NCBI RefSeq assembly: GCF_022437945.1
Contig: NZ_CP092535.1
Span: 1,674,001 to 1,738,000 of the forward strand
Direction: 5' to 3'
Length of the DNA: 64,000 nt
Source of the DNA: Nocardioides sp. TF02-7
GTDB lineage: Bacteria; Actinomycetota; Actinomycetes; Propionibacteriales; Nocardioidaceae
Shown here one piece after another: positions 54,759 through 63,404 of this stretch. The first letter of the stretch is position 1, and each line of letters starts with the position of its first letter. Both the position numbers and the translations under genes were made by a program. Below the pieces are notes generated by a model, which searched no databases, was not told the DNA's origin, and saw only the letters and a list, made by a program, of their open reading frames with translations.

Positions 54759-55703
54759 GCCGCCGCCCCCTCGCGCTGCGCGTCCCGGCGCCAGATCTCG
54801 GTCATCAGCGGGCCGTCGTAGTTGATGATCGAGACCTCGTCGCGGTAGAGGCTGCGCAGCGCCTGCTCCTCGGTCGCGATCGCGATGCCGTCGGGCTCGT
54901 CGACGACGGCCAGCGGCTTGATCGCCCAGCGGTCCTTGGCCATGCCGATGCCGTCGAGGGTGCCGAGCAGGTAGGTGAACACCCCGTCGAGCTGCTCCTG
55001 GCTCGCCGAGAGCGACTCCCCCAGGCTGGCTCCCGCCTCCATCTGCACCGAGTTCCACACGGCGATCAGCTCGGAGTCGTTCTCGCTCATGAAGCGGTAG
55101 CCCTCGCGCTCGAGGTGCCGCCGCCAGGTGAAGTAGTTGGTCAGCTGCCCGTTGTGCACGATGCACACGTCGGGGAACGGCCGTGCCCAGAACGGGTGGC
55201 TGGCGATCGGCGAGACCAGCGACTCGGTGGCCAGGCGCATGTTCGACAGCGCGTGGGTGCCCTGCAGCCGGCTGACGCCGTGCTTGGCGTCCACCTCGCG
55301 GGCGTCGCCGACGTCCTTGATGATCTCCAAGGACCGCCCGACCGAGAGGATCTCCGTCCCGGGGAGCGCCTCGACACCGTCGACCCAACCCTTCAGGCCG
55401 GGCAGCTCGTCGACCTCCATCCGGAACAGGACGTGCGGCTGGCCCGACTCGTCCCAGCTCGGCTCCCCGGTGAGGTCGCTGCCCTGGGCGCGGACCAGGT
55501 CGGTCACCTGCTGCAGCGTGCCGTCGAGCGCGTCGCGGTCGGCGAGGTAGCCGCGGACGACGTAGCCGCGCTCGCGCGGGGGCGCCGTACACGGCGAAGC
55601 CGGTCGAGTCTGGGCCGCGGTGCCGCATCGCGGCCGCCAGCTCCACGATGTCCGCCCCGACGGGGCCCCCGTCATACCGGACCCGTCCGGATATCCCGCA
55701 CAT
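54755..55703 (-). CDS. Class-II glutamine amidotransferase subunit (GlxB/MgsA type; one frameshift)
   Basis: 315 residues after removing one base at 55578-55582. It begins MCGISGRVRYDGG with the N-terminal nucleophile Cys2, followed by MRHRGPDSTGFAVYG, HNGQLTNYFTWRRHLEREG and SENDSELIAVWNS. It releases ammonia, or a substituted amine, from glutamine or a gamma-glutamyl amide for the synthase. GGAGG lies five bases before the ATG. A GTATAC palindrome lies 34 bases upstream of the start. Confidence 0.9.
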
Positions 55704-55736
55704 GCACGCCTCCAGGGGTAGCCAATGTTCGCGTTT

Positions 55737-55744
55737 CGTATACG
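55737..55744. promoter_or_regulatory. GTATAC operator before the synthase operon
   Basis: CGTATACG lies within TTTCGTATACGGTATGCGGAAA, whose outer parts (TTTC and GAAA) are also roughly symmetric. Located just upstream of the synthase operon and near the end of the convergent-side GntR gene. Same core as at 49153 and 58640. Confidence 0.68.
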
Positions 55745-55836
55745 GTATGCGGAAACACGCGGAGATGCAAGGATGGCCCGGCCCGGCAGATCTGCCCGGG
55801 CGGGGCGTGCGACGGACGGAGCCGGGAGTGCGGGGA

Positions 55837-56479
55837 CTACGACAGGTGGGTGTCGCGACCCTTGCGGATGTGGTCCCGCATCGCGGCGAACGCCGCGTCC
55901 GAGCCCGCCTCGAAGGCCTCGACCAGCGGCAGGTGGGCGCACTCGATGGTGTCTCCGGACCGGTCCCGCGCCAGGTAGTCGGCGAAGGCGACCAGCCCGC
56001 GGGCCCGCTGCCAGGTCATGTCGAACATGTCGAGCAGCGCCGGGTTGCCCGACGCCTCGACCACGGCCCGGTGGATCGTCATGTTGGCCTCGTAGACCGC
56101 GTGGGCGTCCGACATGTCGATCCCGGCCGTCGAGCGGATCGTGTTGCGCACCTTCTCGATCGCCTCCGGCCCCAGCTCGGCGACCCGCCGGGCTGCGAAG
56201 CCCTCGACGGCCTCGCGCGCCTCGTAGAGGTGCAGGGTGTCCTCGGGGGTGAGCATGCGCACCACGAACCCGCGGCGGCCGGTCGGCTCGATCATGCCCT
56301 CCCGCTCCAGCCGCGCCAGCGCGGTCGCGGACGGGCGTGCGGCTGATGTCGAGCTGCTCGGCCAGCTGGTCCATCACCAGCCGGGAGCCGGGCTCCAGCG
56401 TGCCGGAGAGCAGTGCCTCGGAGATTCGCTGGTACGCCACGTCGGCAAGGCTCGTGACAGTCCGGCCGATCGGCTTCAT
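55837..56479 (-). CDS. GntR-family regulator (FCD type; one frameshift)
   Basis: 213 residues after correcting the run at 56329-56330. Winged helix SEALLSGTLEPGSRLVMDQLAEQL, DISRTPV..ALARLEREGMI, then an FCD domain (LYEAREAVEGFAARRVAELG; NMTIHRAVVEASGNPALLDMFD). It sits in the middle of the regulon whose promoters carry GTATAC palindromes, a site type reported for FCD regulators, so it is their likely binder. The ATG at 56479 is chosen; a GTG at 56500 is possible. Confidence 0.88.
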
Positions 56480-56510
56480 CGTCGCAGTCACCCGGGACAC
56501 TCCAACTCTG

Positions 56511-56535
56511 TCGTGTACTGCACATCGTATTCGAA
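56511..56535. promoter_or_regulatory. Degenerate GTATAC-type sites between gntR and rid
   Basis: TCGTGTACTGCACATCGTATTCGAA contains two imperfect versions (CGTGTACTG and TCGTATTCGA) of the palindrome seen elsewhere in the regulon. It lies in the divergent promoter of the GntR and Rid genes and fits weak autoregulation. Confidence 0.45.
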
Positions 56536-56568
56536 CTCATCAGCCGACCCCATCGAGGAGGACTGACC

Positions 56569-56961
56569 GTGGTTGACATCACCCTGGCCGGCGGAGGCAG
56601 GTTCGAGGAGCTCGGCGGCTATGCCCGGCTACGGAGGGTCGGCGACCACGTCTTCGTCGCCGGCACCACCGCGGTCGAGCCGTCGGGACGCCTGCACGCC
56701 CCGGGCGACACCTACGCGCAGACCCGCTACGTCCTGGCCCGGATCTCCGACCTGCTGGAGGAGTGCGGCTCCCACCTGGCCGACGTGGTGCTCACCCGCA
56801 GCTACCTCGCCGAGATCACCGAGGCCTCCCACTACGTGCGCGCGCACGGCGAGGTGTTCGCCGACGTACGTCCCGTGGCCACCGCCGTGCAGGCCGGCCT
56901 TACGGTGCCCGGGATGATGGTCGAGATCGAGGTGCAGGCGCTCGTGCGCGACCGCGACTGA
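56569..56961 (+). CDS. RidA-family imine/enamine deaminase
   Basis: 130 residues with the family pattern: YARLRRVGDHVFVAGTTAV, QTRYVLARISDLLEECG, VLTRSYLAEI and RPVATAVQAGLTVPGMMVEIEVQAL, including the conserved Arg and Glu of the active cleft. Rid proteins hydrolyse reactive imines made by amine-oxidising and PLP enzymes. The neighbouring flavin amine oxidase would make such imines. Starts with GTG; divergent from the GntR gene. Confidence 0.93.
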   Translation: MVDITLAGGGRFEELGGYARLRRVGDHVFVAGTTAVEPSGRLHAPGDTYAQTRYVLARISDLLEECGSHLADVVLTRSYLAEITEASHYVRAHGEVFADVRPVATAVQAGLTVPGMMVEIEVQALVRDRD

Positions 56962-56986
56962 CCGCCCGCCCGGCCTGCGGCCGGAA

Positions 56987-57025
56987 GGGGCGTGGATCGG
57001 GGTCGCACGATCCGATCCACGCCCC
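56987..57025. terminator. Hairpin terminator between convergent rid and permease genes
   Basis: A perfect 14-bp stem GGGGCGTGGATCGG / CCGATCCACGCCCC around an 11-base loop, placed between two convergent stop codons. It has no T-run, as is common for actinobacterial terminators, and could act in both directions. Confidence 0.8.
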
Positions 57026-57043
57026 AGGGCGACGGCGACTTCC

Positions 57044-58561
57044 TCAGACCTCGTCGAAGACCCGTCCCATGTCCGCCCAGGCCGCGGCGCGCTTGCGACG
57101 CGTCCAGGCAGCGAGGGCGCAGCCGGTGAGGACGATCCCGATGCCCACCCACGGGATCAGCCGGACGGCCAGGAGGATCTCGGCTCCGGGTGCGGCCGGC
57201 TCGAACGAGTAGTAGAGACCGCCGAAGATCGCGACCGCGGCGAACACCGAAGCGGCGATGCCGGCGACGACGAAGTTGCGGCGAGCGTTCCGCACGCCGT
57301 GGGCGATGCCCGCGACCCCCAGAAGCAGGTACACGAACATCACCACGGGCGTCCCGAAGTTCAGCAGCAGCGAGAACGCGAAGACGCCGCCGGTCACGTT
57401 GTTGTCGATGCCGCCCGCCAGGGCGATCTGGGCGTCCCGGGACACCAGCACGACCGAACCCACGATCAGCAGCACCCAGATCGCGTGCACGAAGCCCATC
57501 GCGTTCCACGGAGTGTTCCAGCGCGGGTGCAAGCGTCCGAAGAACCGCGGGAACACGTGCTCGCGGCCCATCGCGAACAGGACACGGGACGAGGCCGTGT
57601 GCAGCCCGAGTGCGCAGAACAGGCTCGCGCCGGCGGCAGCCGCCACCACGAGTGCGGCCGTGGTCTTGTCGGGCGCGACGGCGGCCAGCCCGGTCGCCGA
57701 GGCGGGCCAGTCGGTCGCCGCCTGCTCCACCCCGAAGCCGATGGCTGTCGCATAGCTGATGACCAGGTAGAACAGGCCGCCGATCGCGATCGACCCGATC
57801 ACAGCGCGGGGGATGTTGCGCCGGGAGTCGTGGGTCTCCTCGGAGAGGGCCGCACCCGACTCGGAGCCGGTGAAGGACAGCATCGCGAAGCTCATCCCGA
57901 AGAAGACGCCGACCCAGGAGACCCCCGCTGACGGCGCCCAGAAGGCGGCAGCGTCGAAGCTCCTGCCCGCGGAGTCGACCGGCGTCTCCCCGTCGACGAC
58001 GCTGACCTCGGGCGAGCCCTGGGCGATGACGATCACTGCGATCACCACCATGACGGTCATGCTCAGCACCAGGAACACCAGCTGGTTGCGCGTCGACACG
58101 GTGATGTTGAAGAAGTTCAGTGCGGCGATGGCGACCAGGCCGAGCAGGGTGAACCAGTACCACCCGACCAGCTCTCCGAAGACCAGCTCGACGAACTGTG
58201 CCGCGAAGAAGCCGAAGCCGCTGAGCACGCCCGCCCCGAAGAGCAGGTAGGCGCAGACGTAGGACCACCCGCCGACGAACCCGGTGGGACGTCCGGCCCC
58301 GCGGCTCAGGTAGGTGTACATCGAGCCGGCCGAGGAGAGGTTGCGGGCGAAGAGCGCGACGACGGCACCGATGCACAGCATGCCCAGCGCGCCGAGGACG
58401 AAGGCCAACGGGGTGGCCCCGCCGGCTTGGGTGGAGGCCAGGTACGTCAGGAACGCGCCCGACATCGCCGGGGCGATGACCGACAGGCTCTGCGCGATGA
58501 CGTCTTTGAGTCCGAGGGTCTTCCGGAACTCGTGGGTGGACCGTTCTGCTGCAGCTGTCAT
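57044..58561 (-). CDS. APC-family amino-acid/amine permease
   Basis: 505 residues with 12 membrane helices and APC motifs (LSVIAPAMSGAFLTYLAS near the N-terminus; FAMLSFTGSESGAALSEETHDSRRNIPRAVIGS). Related permeases occur in the Rhodococcus/Mycobacterium microcompartment loci and in ethanolamine or glutamyl-amine operons. It is the likely importer of the pathway substrate. No frameshift. Two GTATAC sites lie upstream. Confidence 0.92.
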   Translation of the reverse strand: MTAAAERSTHEFRKTLGLKDVIAQSLSVIAPAMSGAFLTYLASTQAGGATPLAFVLGALGMLCIGAVVALFARNLSSAGSMYTYLSRGAGRPTGFVGGWSYVCAYLLFGAGVLSGFGFFAAQFVELVFGELVGWYWFTLLGLVAIAALNFFNITVSTRNQLVFLVLSMTVMVVIAVIVIAQGSPEVSVVDGETPVDSAGRSFDAAAFWAPSAGVSWVGVFFGMSFAMLSFTGSESGAALSEETHDSRRNIPRAVIGSIAIGGLFYLVISYATAIGFGVEQAATDWPASATGLAAVAPDKTTAALVVAAAAGASLFCALGLHTASSRVLFAMGREHVFPRFFGRLHPRWNTPWNAMGFVHAIWVLLIVGSVVLVSRDAQIALAGGIDNNVTGGVFAFSLLLNFGTPVVMFVYLLLGVAGIAHGVRNARRNFVVAGIAASVFAAVAIFGGLYYSFEPAAPGAEILLAVRLIPWVGIGIVLTGCALAAWTRRKRAAAWADMGRVFDEV

Positions 58562-58628
58562 GTCACTTCCCTTGGTCGACGTGATGGCCCCGGCCCGGAC
58601 CGTGACCTAGTTCACAGCTTCGCGCACC

Positions 58629-58651
58629 GTATACCAGGTTTCGTATACGAA
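58629..58651. promoter_or_regulatory. Two GTATAC operators before the permease gene
   Basis: CCGTATACCA (GTATAC at 58629-58634) and the perfect palindrome TTCGTATACGAA (58640-58651) lie 14 bases apart, 68-90 bases before the permease start. The pair, with the sites at 49153 and 55737, defines the regulon. The rest of 58562-58727 holds nothing else evident. Confidence 0.7.
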
Positions 58652-58727
58652 GCAATGGACAGACGTCGGCCTCTGGTTCGGCGCGTGGTCGGGTGCGCCT
58701 GGCGTGGCTGCGGCTCGGCGGCGTATG

Positions 58728-59483
58728 TCAGGGGCGGAACAGCGCTGCGAAACGCCGGGCCAGTGCCCGGCCGGTGGCGACGACCTCGCCCTCGCGCCGC
58801 CGTACCTCCGCTGCGCCCGGGCCGACCAGCTCGGCCTCGAGCGTGCCCGCCGGCGCCGCGGTCGCCCATGCATCGAACCGGTCGGCAGAGACCTCGGGGT
58901 GGAACTGGACGCCCCACGCCCGTGGTCCGACCCGGAACGCCTGGTGCGGGTAGGTCGTCGAGCCGGCCAGCAGCACGGCTCCGGACGGCAGCTCGACGAC
59001 GGCGTCTCCGTGGTAGGTCGCGGCCGGGGCGGCGTCGGCGAGCCCGCTGAAGAGGGAGTCGTCGACCGAGTGCGCGTGCAGCTCGAGCTCCACCACCCCG
59101 ATCTCGGGGCCGAACGCGCCCTTGGTCACCCGGCCGCCGAGCGCCCTGGCCAGCAGCTGCCCGCCCAGGCAGATCCCCAACGTCGGCGCTCCGGCCCCGA
59201 CCGCCACCTTCAGCAGGTCACGGACGTCGGCGAGCCAGGGGTGCTCCTCGTCGTCGTTCGCGCTCATCGGGCCGCCGAGCACCATCAGCGCGCCCTCGGC
59301 GAGCTCGGTCGGCACCGGGTCGCCCGCGAACGGGCGGACCACCCGCAGACCCAGCCCCGTCTCCTCGAACCAGTCGCCGAAGAGGTCGGCAGGGCAGTGC
59401 TCGTCGGGCTGGATCACGAGAACCGTGCGCTCGTCGCGACGCGACTGACCTCCCGGCTTCGCCGACTCGACGACCGACCCCAT
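58728..59483 (-). CDS. Class-I glutamine-amidotransferase-like hydrolase
   Basis: 251 residues: VLGGPMSANDDEEHPWL, the nucleophile elbow LGICLGGQLLARALGG (Cys) and the His/Glu pair GVQFHPEVS. It belongs to the GMP-synthase-like GATase_1 group without a synthetase domain. In this setting it may hydrolyse a gamma-glutamyl amide, as PuuD-type enzymes do, although its motifs are not specifically PuuD. GGAGG precedes the ATG. Located directly beside the permease promoter. Confidence 0.88.
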   Translation of the reverse strand: MGSVVESAKPGGQSRRDERTVLVIQPDEHCPADLFGDWFEETGLGLRVVRPFAGDPVPTELAEGALMVLGGPMSANDDEEHPWLADVRDLLKVAVGAGAPTLGICLGGQLLARALGGRVTKGAFGPEIGVVELELHAHSVDDSLFSGLADAAPAATYHGDAVVELPSGAVLLAGSTTYPHQAFRVGPRAWGVQFHPEVSADRFDAWATAAPAGTLEAELVGPGAAEVRRREGEVVATGRALARRFAALFRP

Positions 59484-59617
59484 GGTTCCCTCCTGGAAGC
59501 GGCGGCAGCTGAGCTGCCGGGACCTGACGGTGGAAGTCAAGCAGAGCATGCGCGACGGGCCGTCGGTGGCGACGTCCTCGATCAGGCTGGTTCGTGCAGG
59601 CTCGCGTGGCTGGCAGG

Positions 59618-60455
59618 ATGCCGACGGTGACCCACGACGCGAGCACCCGCCTCCGCGTGGGTGCGGTCGAGCTGGTGGGCCTGCTCGACGCGGTGGGTGT
59701 GTTCCCGCTGACGGCCGAGGCGGCGTTTCCCGGCGCAGGCTCAGGCGACTGGGACGCGGCGAGGAGCATCGACCCCGAGGCAACGGGGACGGACGGGACG
59801 TGGCGACTGGCGTTCCGCGGCTTCGCCGTCCTTCGTCCCGACCGGGGGGTGACGATGGTCGATCTGGGGGTCGGCGGGCGGGACAGCCTTGCCGCGTCGT
59901 GGGCACCGACGCCCGGGATCCTGCCGACCAGCATGGAGCAGGCCGGCATCGACCCGTCAGCCGTCGACACCGTCGTGTTCACCCACCTCCACTCCGACCA
60001 CGTCGGCTGGGTGTCGGACCCGTCCGGAAGCCTCTCCTTCCCCCGGCGCGCGGCACGTCGTGCAGCGCCGCGAGGTGGAGAGCCTCCGGTCCGCGGACGA
60101 CCAGCGAGGCTGGCAGCGCACCGTGCAGCCGCTCCTCGACCACGGCCTGCTCGACGTCGTCGACGGTCCGTCCGTGCTGCACGCGACGGCCGAGGGTCTC
60201 GTCGAGCTGGTCCCGACGCCGGGACACACGCCGGGGCACCAGTCGGTCACGATCGTCTCGGCCGGGCGGCGGGCCGTCGTCACCGGCGACGTGTTCGTTC
60301 ATGCGGTGCAGGTCGCGAACCCGAAGGTGGCCTACACGTACGAGGAGTGCCCCGACCAGGCCGCCGCCACCCGGCGCGACCTGCTCGCGAGCGCCCGGCG
60401 AACCGGGACGACGTTGGCGAACCCGCACCTCATGGTTCCCTTCCTGCGGCTCTGA
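59618..60455 (+). CDS. MBL-fold hydrolase (one frameshift)
   Basis: 278 residues after removing one base at 60040-60044. Metal-binding motif THLHSDHVGW, later PTPGHTPGHQSV and the Asp in VVTGDVFVHAV. The metallo-beta-lactamase fold covers lactonases, thioesterases and other hydrolases; the family resembles quorum-quenching or glyoxalase-like members but no substrate can be named. The start is uncertain (GTG at 59594 or 59630 are alternatives). The next gene, an alpha/beta hydrolase, follows after 47 bases. Confidence 0.85.
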
Positions 60456-60502
60456 CAGGTAGTCCTGAGGGCGACGGCTCACCGGACGCGAGGAGTGGAC
60501 GA

Positions 60503-61378
60503 ATGACCGAACCACAGACCCGGACGCTGGACGTGCCGGGCGGCACGATCGCCTACGACGTCCGCGATGATGCGGCCGGCCGCGGGCGGCACCGCGCCCT
60601 CGTGATGGCCGGCTTCCCGATGGACGCCACCGGCTTCGCCAGCCTCGCGGCTCACTTCCGCGACCGGGTCGTGGTGACCTACGACCCGCGCGGCACCGGA
60701 AGGAGCACGCGCCCCGCCGGTGAGGGCCCGTCGACCCCGGTCGACCACGCAGCGGACCTGCACGCCCTGATCACCGCGCTCGGCATGGGCCCCGTGGACG
60801 TCCTCGGCAGCAGTGGCGGGGCGGTGACCGGGCTCGCCCTGGTCGCCGCGCATCCCGACCAGGTGCACACACTCGTCGCGCACGAGCCGCCGGTCGCCGC
60901 CGTGCTGCCCGACCGGGACCAGCAGCTCACGGCCCTCGCCGACGTGCACGAGACCTACCAGCGCCGCGGGACGGGTCCGGCGATGGCGAAGTTCCTGACG
61001 CTGATCGGCCGGCGCGGTCCGCTACCGGCCGACTTCGCGGCCCTGCCGGCACCCGACCCGGCCGACTTCGGGCTCCCGACCCGCGACGACGGCAGGCGGG
61101 ACGACCCGATGCTGGGGCAGAGCATCCTGACCACGGCTCAGTACGAACCCGACTTCGCCGCGCTCGCACGCGCGTCGACGCGGATCCGGATCGCCGCAGG
61201 AGTGGAGTCCGAAGGAGAGATGATGGCCCGCGCCGCCGCGGGCGTCGCTGAGCGACTGGGCACCGAGCTCGCGATCTTCCCCGGCGGCCACGGCGGCTTC
61301 CTGGGCGGGGAGTTCGGCCAGCACGGTGACCCGGAGGACTTCGCCGCGGCGCTCCGGCGGCTGCTCGACGAGCGGTGA
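60503..61378 (+). CDS. Alpha/beta-hydrolase
   Basis: 291 residues with the strand-turn-helix nucleophile motif VLGSSGGAVTGLAL (Ser), VTYDPRGTGRSTRP before it, an Asp candidate in the VESEGEM region and a His in FPGGHGGFLGGEF near the end. A serine hydrolase of unknown substrate, probably on an ester or lactone. GAGGAG precedes the ATG. It may form a unit with the MBL gene. Confidence 0.88.
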   Translation: MTEPQTRTLDVPGGTIAYDVRDDAAGRGRHRALVMAGFPMDATGFASLAAHFRDRVVVTYDPRGTGRSTRPAGEGPSTPVDHAADLHALITALGMGPVDVLGSSGGAVTGLALVAAHPDQVHTLVAHEPPVAAVLPDRDQQLTALADVHETYQRRGTGPAMAKFLTLIGRRGPLPADFAALPAPDPADFGLPTRDDGRRDDPMLGQSILTTAQYEPDFAALARASTRIRIAAGVESEGEMMARAAAGVAERLGTELAIFPGGHGGFLGGEFGQHGDPEDFAAALRRLLDER

Positions 61379-61464
61379 ACGCCGATGGAACCCCGCGGGG
61401 TTCCGGAGCCTGCTGCAACAGTTCCACCGCCAGGGTTGACGCCGGTCCGCTCCGGCACGCGAGC

Positions 61465-62007
61465 TCAGTGCGTCCCGGCGAGGCCCGAGAGGAGCCGCTC
61501 GAGCTGCGCACGGTCGCGTTGTTGCCCCTCCACCGCGGTGAGCTCGGCGAAGAGCAACCCGTCGACCAGGGCCAGTAGTGCGTCGGCCACCTCGCGCGGG
61601 GCCGCGACCCCGCCCTCGGTCAACCGCTGCTCGATACCGGCTCGGACCCGTCGGGTCCCGACCGCCAGGAACTCGCGGAGCTCGGGACGGCGTACGGACT
61701 CCAGCGCCAGCTCGTAGCGGGCGAGGAGTCGTTCGCGGTCCGTCGTGAGCAGCTGCTCGGCCACGCGCGCGAGGTCCGCGGCGAGCGTGCCGTCGGCAGC
61801 CGGCGCCAGGGCCGCCTCGTCCAGCTCGGCGAGCCGGTCGACGGCGGCTCGCAGCAGCTCCGCCCGGGTGCGGAGGTAGTAGGAGGTCGAGCCGAGCGGC
61901 AGGCCCGCCTCCTTGTCCACAGCCCGGTGCGTCAGCCCACGCCCGCCCGACCTCGCCAGCGTCCTGATCGCGGCGTCCGCGATCAGGGCCCGTCTCTCGC
62001 TTGCCAT
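61465..62007 (-). CDS. TetR-family regulator
   Basis: 180 residues with the HTH THRAVDKEAGLPLGSTSYYLRTRAEL, a pattern of the TetR_C subgroup often found beside FAD monooxygenases. The ATG at 62007 has GAGGTGGAG upstream; a GTG at 62013 is possible. Divergent from the small ORF and monooxygenase; a perfect palindrome lies in between. Confidence 0.88.
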   Translation of the reverse strand: MASERRALIADAAIRTLARSGGRGLTHRAVDKEAGLPLGSTSYYLRTRAELLRAAVDRLAELDEAALAPAADGTLAADLARVAEQLLTTDRERLLARYELALESVRRPELREFLAVGTRRVRAGIEQRLTEGGVAAPREVADALLALVDGLLFAELTAVEGQQRDRAQLERLLSGLAGTH

Positions 62008-62020
62008 CTCCACCTCTTTC

Positions 62021-62036
62021 CTCTACGGGTGTAGAG
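62021..62036. promoter_or_regulatory. Palindromic TetR operator CTCTAC-N4-GTAGAG
   Basis: Perfect 6-bp arms around GGGT, 14 bases before the TetR start. A second GGTGTAGAG half-site occurs at 62051-62059, giving a 13-base direct repeat AC(G/A)GGTGTAGAG. Together they cover the divergent promoter region. Confidence 0.68.
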
Positions 62037-62069
62037 TAGCGCACTCGACAGGTGTAGAGGGGAGGATCG

Positions 62070-62234
62070 ATGCCGAACGACGACCCGGCGCGCGGCCCGA
62101 TGCGCGGCCTGGTGACAGGAGCGCTGCTCGGAGGACAGCCCGCGCACGACGCCGTGTCGTCCTGGTGGATGACGCTTGTGGGCGACGCCCCGGACGCGTT
62201 GCTCGCCGGCACCCGTGTCGAGGTGCGGACATGA
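62070..62234 (+). CDS. 54-residue coupled ORF before the monooxygenase
   Basis: A short reading frame with a strong ribosome site (GGGGAGG, five bases before the ATG) whose TGA overlaps the ATG of the monooxygenase (ATGA). The peptide contains a GLVTGALLGGQPAHDAVSSWW segment; no family recognised. It could be a leader that couples translation, a small protein, or the remains of a gene. Moderate GC3 bias supports coding. Confidence 0.45.
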   Translation: MPNDDPARGPMRGLVTGALLGGQPAHDAVSSWWMTLVGDAPDALLAGTRVEVRT

Positions 62235-63356
62235 GGGTCGTGATCGCCGGAGGCGGCATCGCCGGCCTGACCCTGGCGGCGCTCCTCCGTCCGCACGGCC
62301 ACCGCGTCACCGTCGTCGACCCCGGTGACGACGGCGGGAAGGGGCTACGCGCTCGCGTTGTGGCCGCACGGGACCCGGGTGCTGCACTCGGTCGGCGTTC
62401 ACGACCAGCTCGTCGAGCGCAGCCTCACGACCCGGCGCTACACGGCGCGGTCAGGATCGGGAGCCCTCCTCACCACCGCGGGACCGCCGCCTGCCATCGA
62501 GCGTCACGGACACTGGGGCATCGTCCCCCGCGCCGACCTCGTCGAGCTGCTCGGCGCGGCACGCGCCGACGTCGAGCGCCGAGACGGTCGGGTCGTCGCC
62601 CTGGAGGAACACCGCGCTGGAGCTGTGGCCCTCCTCGACGACGGCACCACCCTCGAGGGCGACCTGCTCGTCGGCGCCGACGGCGTCGGCTCCGCGGTGC
62701 GAACCGGCCTCCTCGGGCCGCAAGCCCGCCACGACACCGGATGGAGCTGCGCGACATGGTGGATCGACTCTGCCGACCACCCCGCTGCCCTGGGCGAGAC
62801 CGTGGAGTTCTGGGGAGCCGGCACGTTCATCGGGGCTTACCCCCTGCCGCGGACGCGCCTGCCTCATCGTCGGCGGTCCCTCGTCGGACGTGCGAGGCCC
62901 CCCAGGCCCGGGGCTGGTTGCGTCGTGCCGTCAGCCGAGCCGGACTGTCCCCCGACCGCCTGCTGCCCGCCCCCCTCCGCCGAGCTCACACTCTGGCCGA
63001 TGACCGACGTGCGCTCCGACCGCTGGATCGGCGACCGGGTGGCGCTGCTGGGGGACGCGGCCACCGCATTCCTGCCCACCGCCGGAATGGGTGCTTCGAT
63101 GGCACTGGAGTCGGCGGCGGCGCTGGCGGACGAGCTCTCCCGGTGCGACGCCGCCCAGGTGCCCAACGCGCTCCGCCTCTACGAACGATGGCGCCGGTCG
63201 CGTGTCGAGCGAGCCCAGCGGCAGTCACGCATGCTCGCCCGCGCGCTGTTCACGTCGTCGCACCTCTGCGCCCGTCTCCGCAACGGGCTCGTCGCGCGCG
63301 CTCCGGCCGGCCTGCTGCTCGGCCCTCTGCTGCGCGACCTCGAGGAGCCCGTGTGA
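62231..63356 (+). CDS. FAD-dependent monooxygenase (four frameshifts)
   Basis: 373 residues when single bases are removed at 62336-62338, 62840-62844, 62898-62903 and 62970-62975. N-terminal VVIAGGGIAGLTLAALLRPHGHRVTVVD (FAD), DG-type motif LLVGADGVGSAVRTGLLG, and the second FAD motif RVALLGDAATAFLPTAGMGASMALESAAALADEL. It is a group-A flavin hydroxylase for an aromatic or polyketide-like substrate. Four breaks in one gene make it the most doubtful of the corrected set, but the corrected reading is family-typical throughout. Confidence 0.82.
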
Positions 63357-63404
63357 GCCCCGTCCGCCACTACCGACCGACCGAAGAAGGGGGATGGATC
63401 CCGC

